Shown here piece after piece: positions 63,815 through 64,000 of a DNA stretch of 64,000 nt. A program made the position numbers and the translations under genes. This DNA is from Apostichopus japonicus. Its lineage: Eukaryota; Echinodermata; Holothuroidea; Aspidochirotida; Stichopodidae. The stretch covers positions 14,962,001-15,026,000 of the forward strand of contig NC_092573.1 of assembly GCF_037975245.1 (NCBI RefSeq), given 5' to 3'. Below the pieces are notes generated by a model. That model ran no database searches. It was not told the DNA's origin and was given only the letters and a program-made list of their open reading frames with translations. Every line of letters starts with the position of its first letter. Position 1 is the stretch's first letter.

Positions 63815-64000
63815 GCGGTCCACTCAGAGATGGTCGTTGATACACAGACCGTCTACTCAGAGATCCTTATGCAAACATAGCCAACCTTTCAGGAACCCGT
63901 CCATTCAGAAATGGTCTTGACTTAGAAACCAACTGAGAAATGGTCGTGATTCAGAATTCGTCCATTCAGAGATCGTTCACGCGGAGATTGTTGCTCCAGA
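63815..64000. repeat. Degenerate short repeat at window edge
   Basis: Words of the form GTCCA(C/T)TCAGAGATGGTC recur about six times with variation; the array continues past the window. Confidence 0.55.

Larger units (their letters stand above)
60254..64000. other. UGT downstream region
   Basis: Candidate polyadenylation signal AATAAA at 61167-61172. Otherwise repeats (60757-60935, 61771-62310, 62490-62735, 63815-64000) and AT-rich DNA with no coding exon that I can support. Confidence 0.45.

Overview
The window is nuclear DNA from an animal. Genes are split by spliceosomal introns with GT-AG boundaries, exons are short islands in AT-rich DNA, and much of the rest is transposon copies, satellites and microsatellites. 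The gene set (SERF, SMN with vertebrate-like domain layout, an SLC16 transporter, a UGT) and the repeat style suggest a marine invertebrate deuterostome, perhaps an echinoderm such as a sea cucumber, or a hemichordate. That placement is inference and no single marker here proves it.

Four host genes were rebuilt exon by exon from splice sites, reading phase and protein motifs. (1) SERF, plus strand, exons 945-1062 and 1583-1661; its short first exon lies outside the window. (2) SMN, survival motor neuron, minus strand, seven phase-0 coding exons from 14292 to 7252, predicted 282 aa. SERF and SMN are convergent neighbours about 5.6 kb apart; they are also neighbours at human 5q13. (3) A monocarboxylate-transporter-like SLC16 gene, plus strand, four coding exons 21101-30803, predicted 427 aa, with a 7.4 kb second intron packed with mobile elements. 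(4) A UDP-glucuronosyltransferase, plus strand, four coding exons 45471-60253, predicted 550 aa, with large repeat-filled introns. They share no evident pathway: SERF affects protein aggregation, SMN builds snRNPs, SLC16 moves small solutes and UGT conjugates lipophilic compounds.

Mobile DNA dominates the rest. Several elements have exact target-site duplications: hAT-like elements with 8-bp duplications (15163-15815, 28529-29411, 37661-38839, 44558-44935, 54885-56493), TTAA-flanked MITEs (4087-4378, 27414-27901, 35971-36346, 40672-40913) and two foldback elements made of internal tandem repeats (22077-23551 and 47067-49046). Retroelements are a degraded CR1/Jockey-like LINE on the minus strand (about 16380-18680), a Penelope-like relic on the minus strand (about 26640-28100) broken by a TTAA MITE, and a nearly intact 5'-truncated L1/Tx1-like LINE (about 57034-59470) lying between two ATT microsatellites.

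The observations most worth following are: the 2-kb nested palindrome at 47067-49046 in which the same 6-bp direct repeat occurs at both ends and at the centre; the foldback inserted 7 bp inside an SLC16 intron so that its duplication overlaps the splice donor; the natural empty site for one hAT MITE given by a paralogous element; the MITE whose excision would restore the Penelope reading frame; and the UGT whose donor-site His is replaced by Gln.
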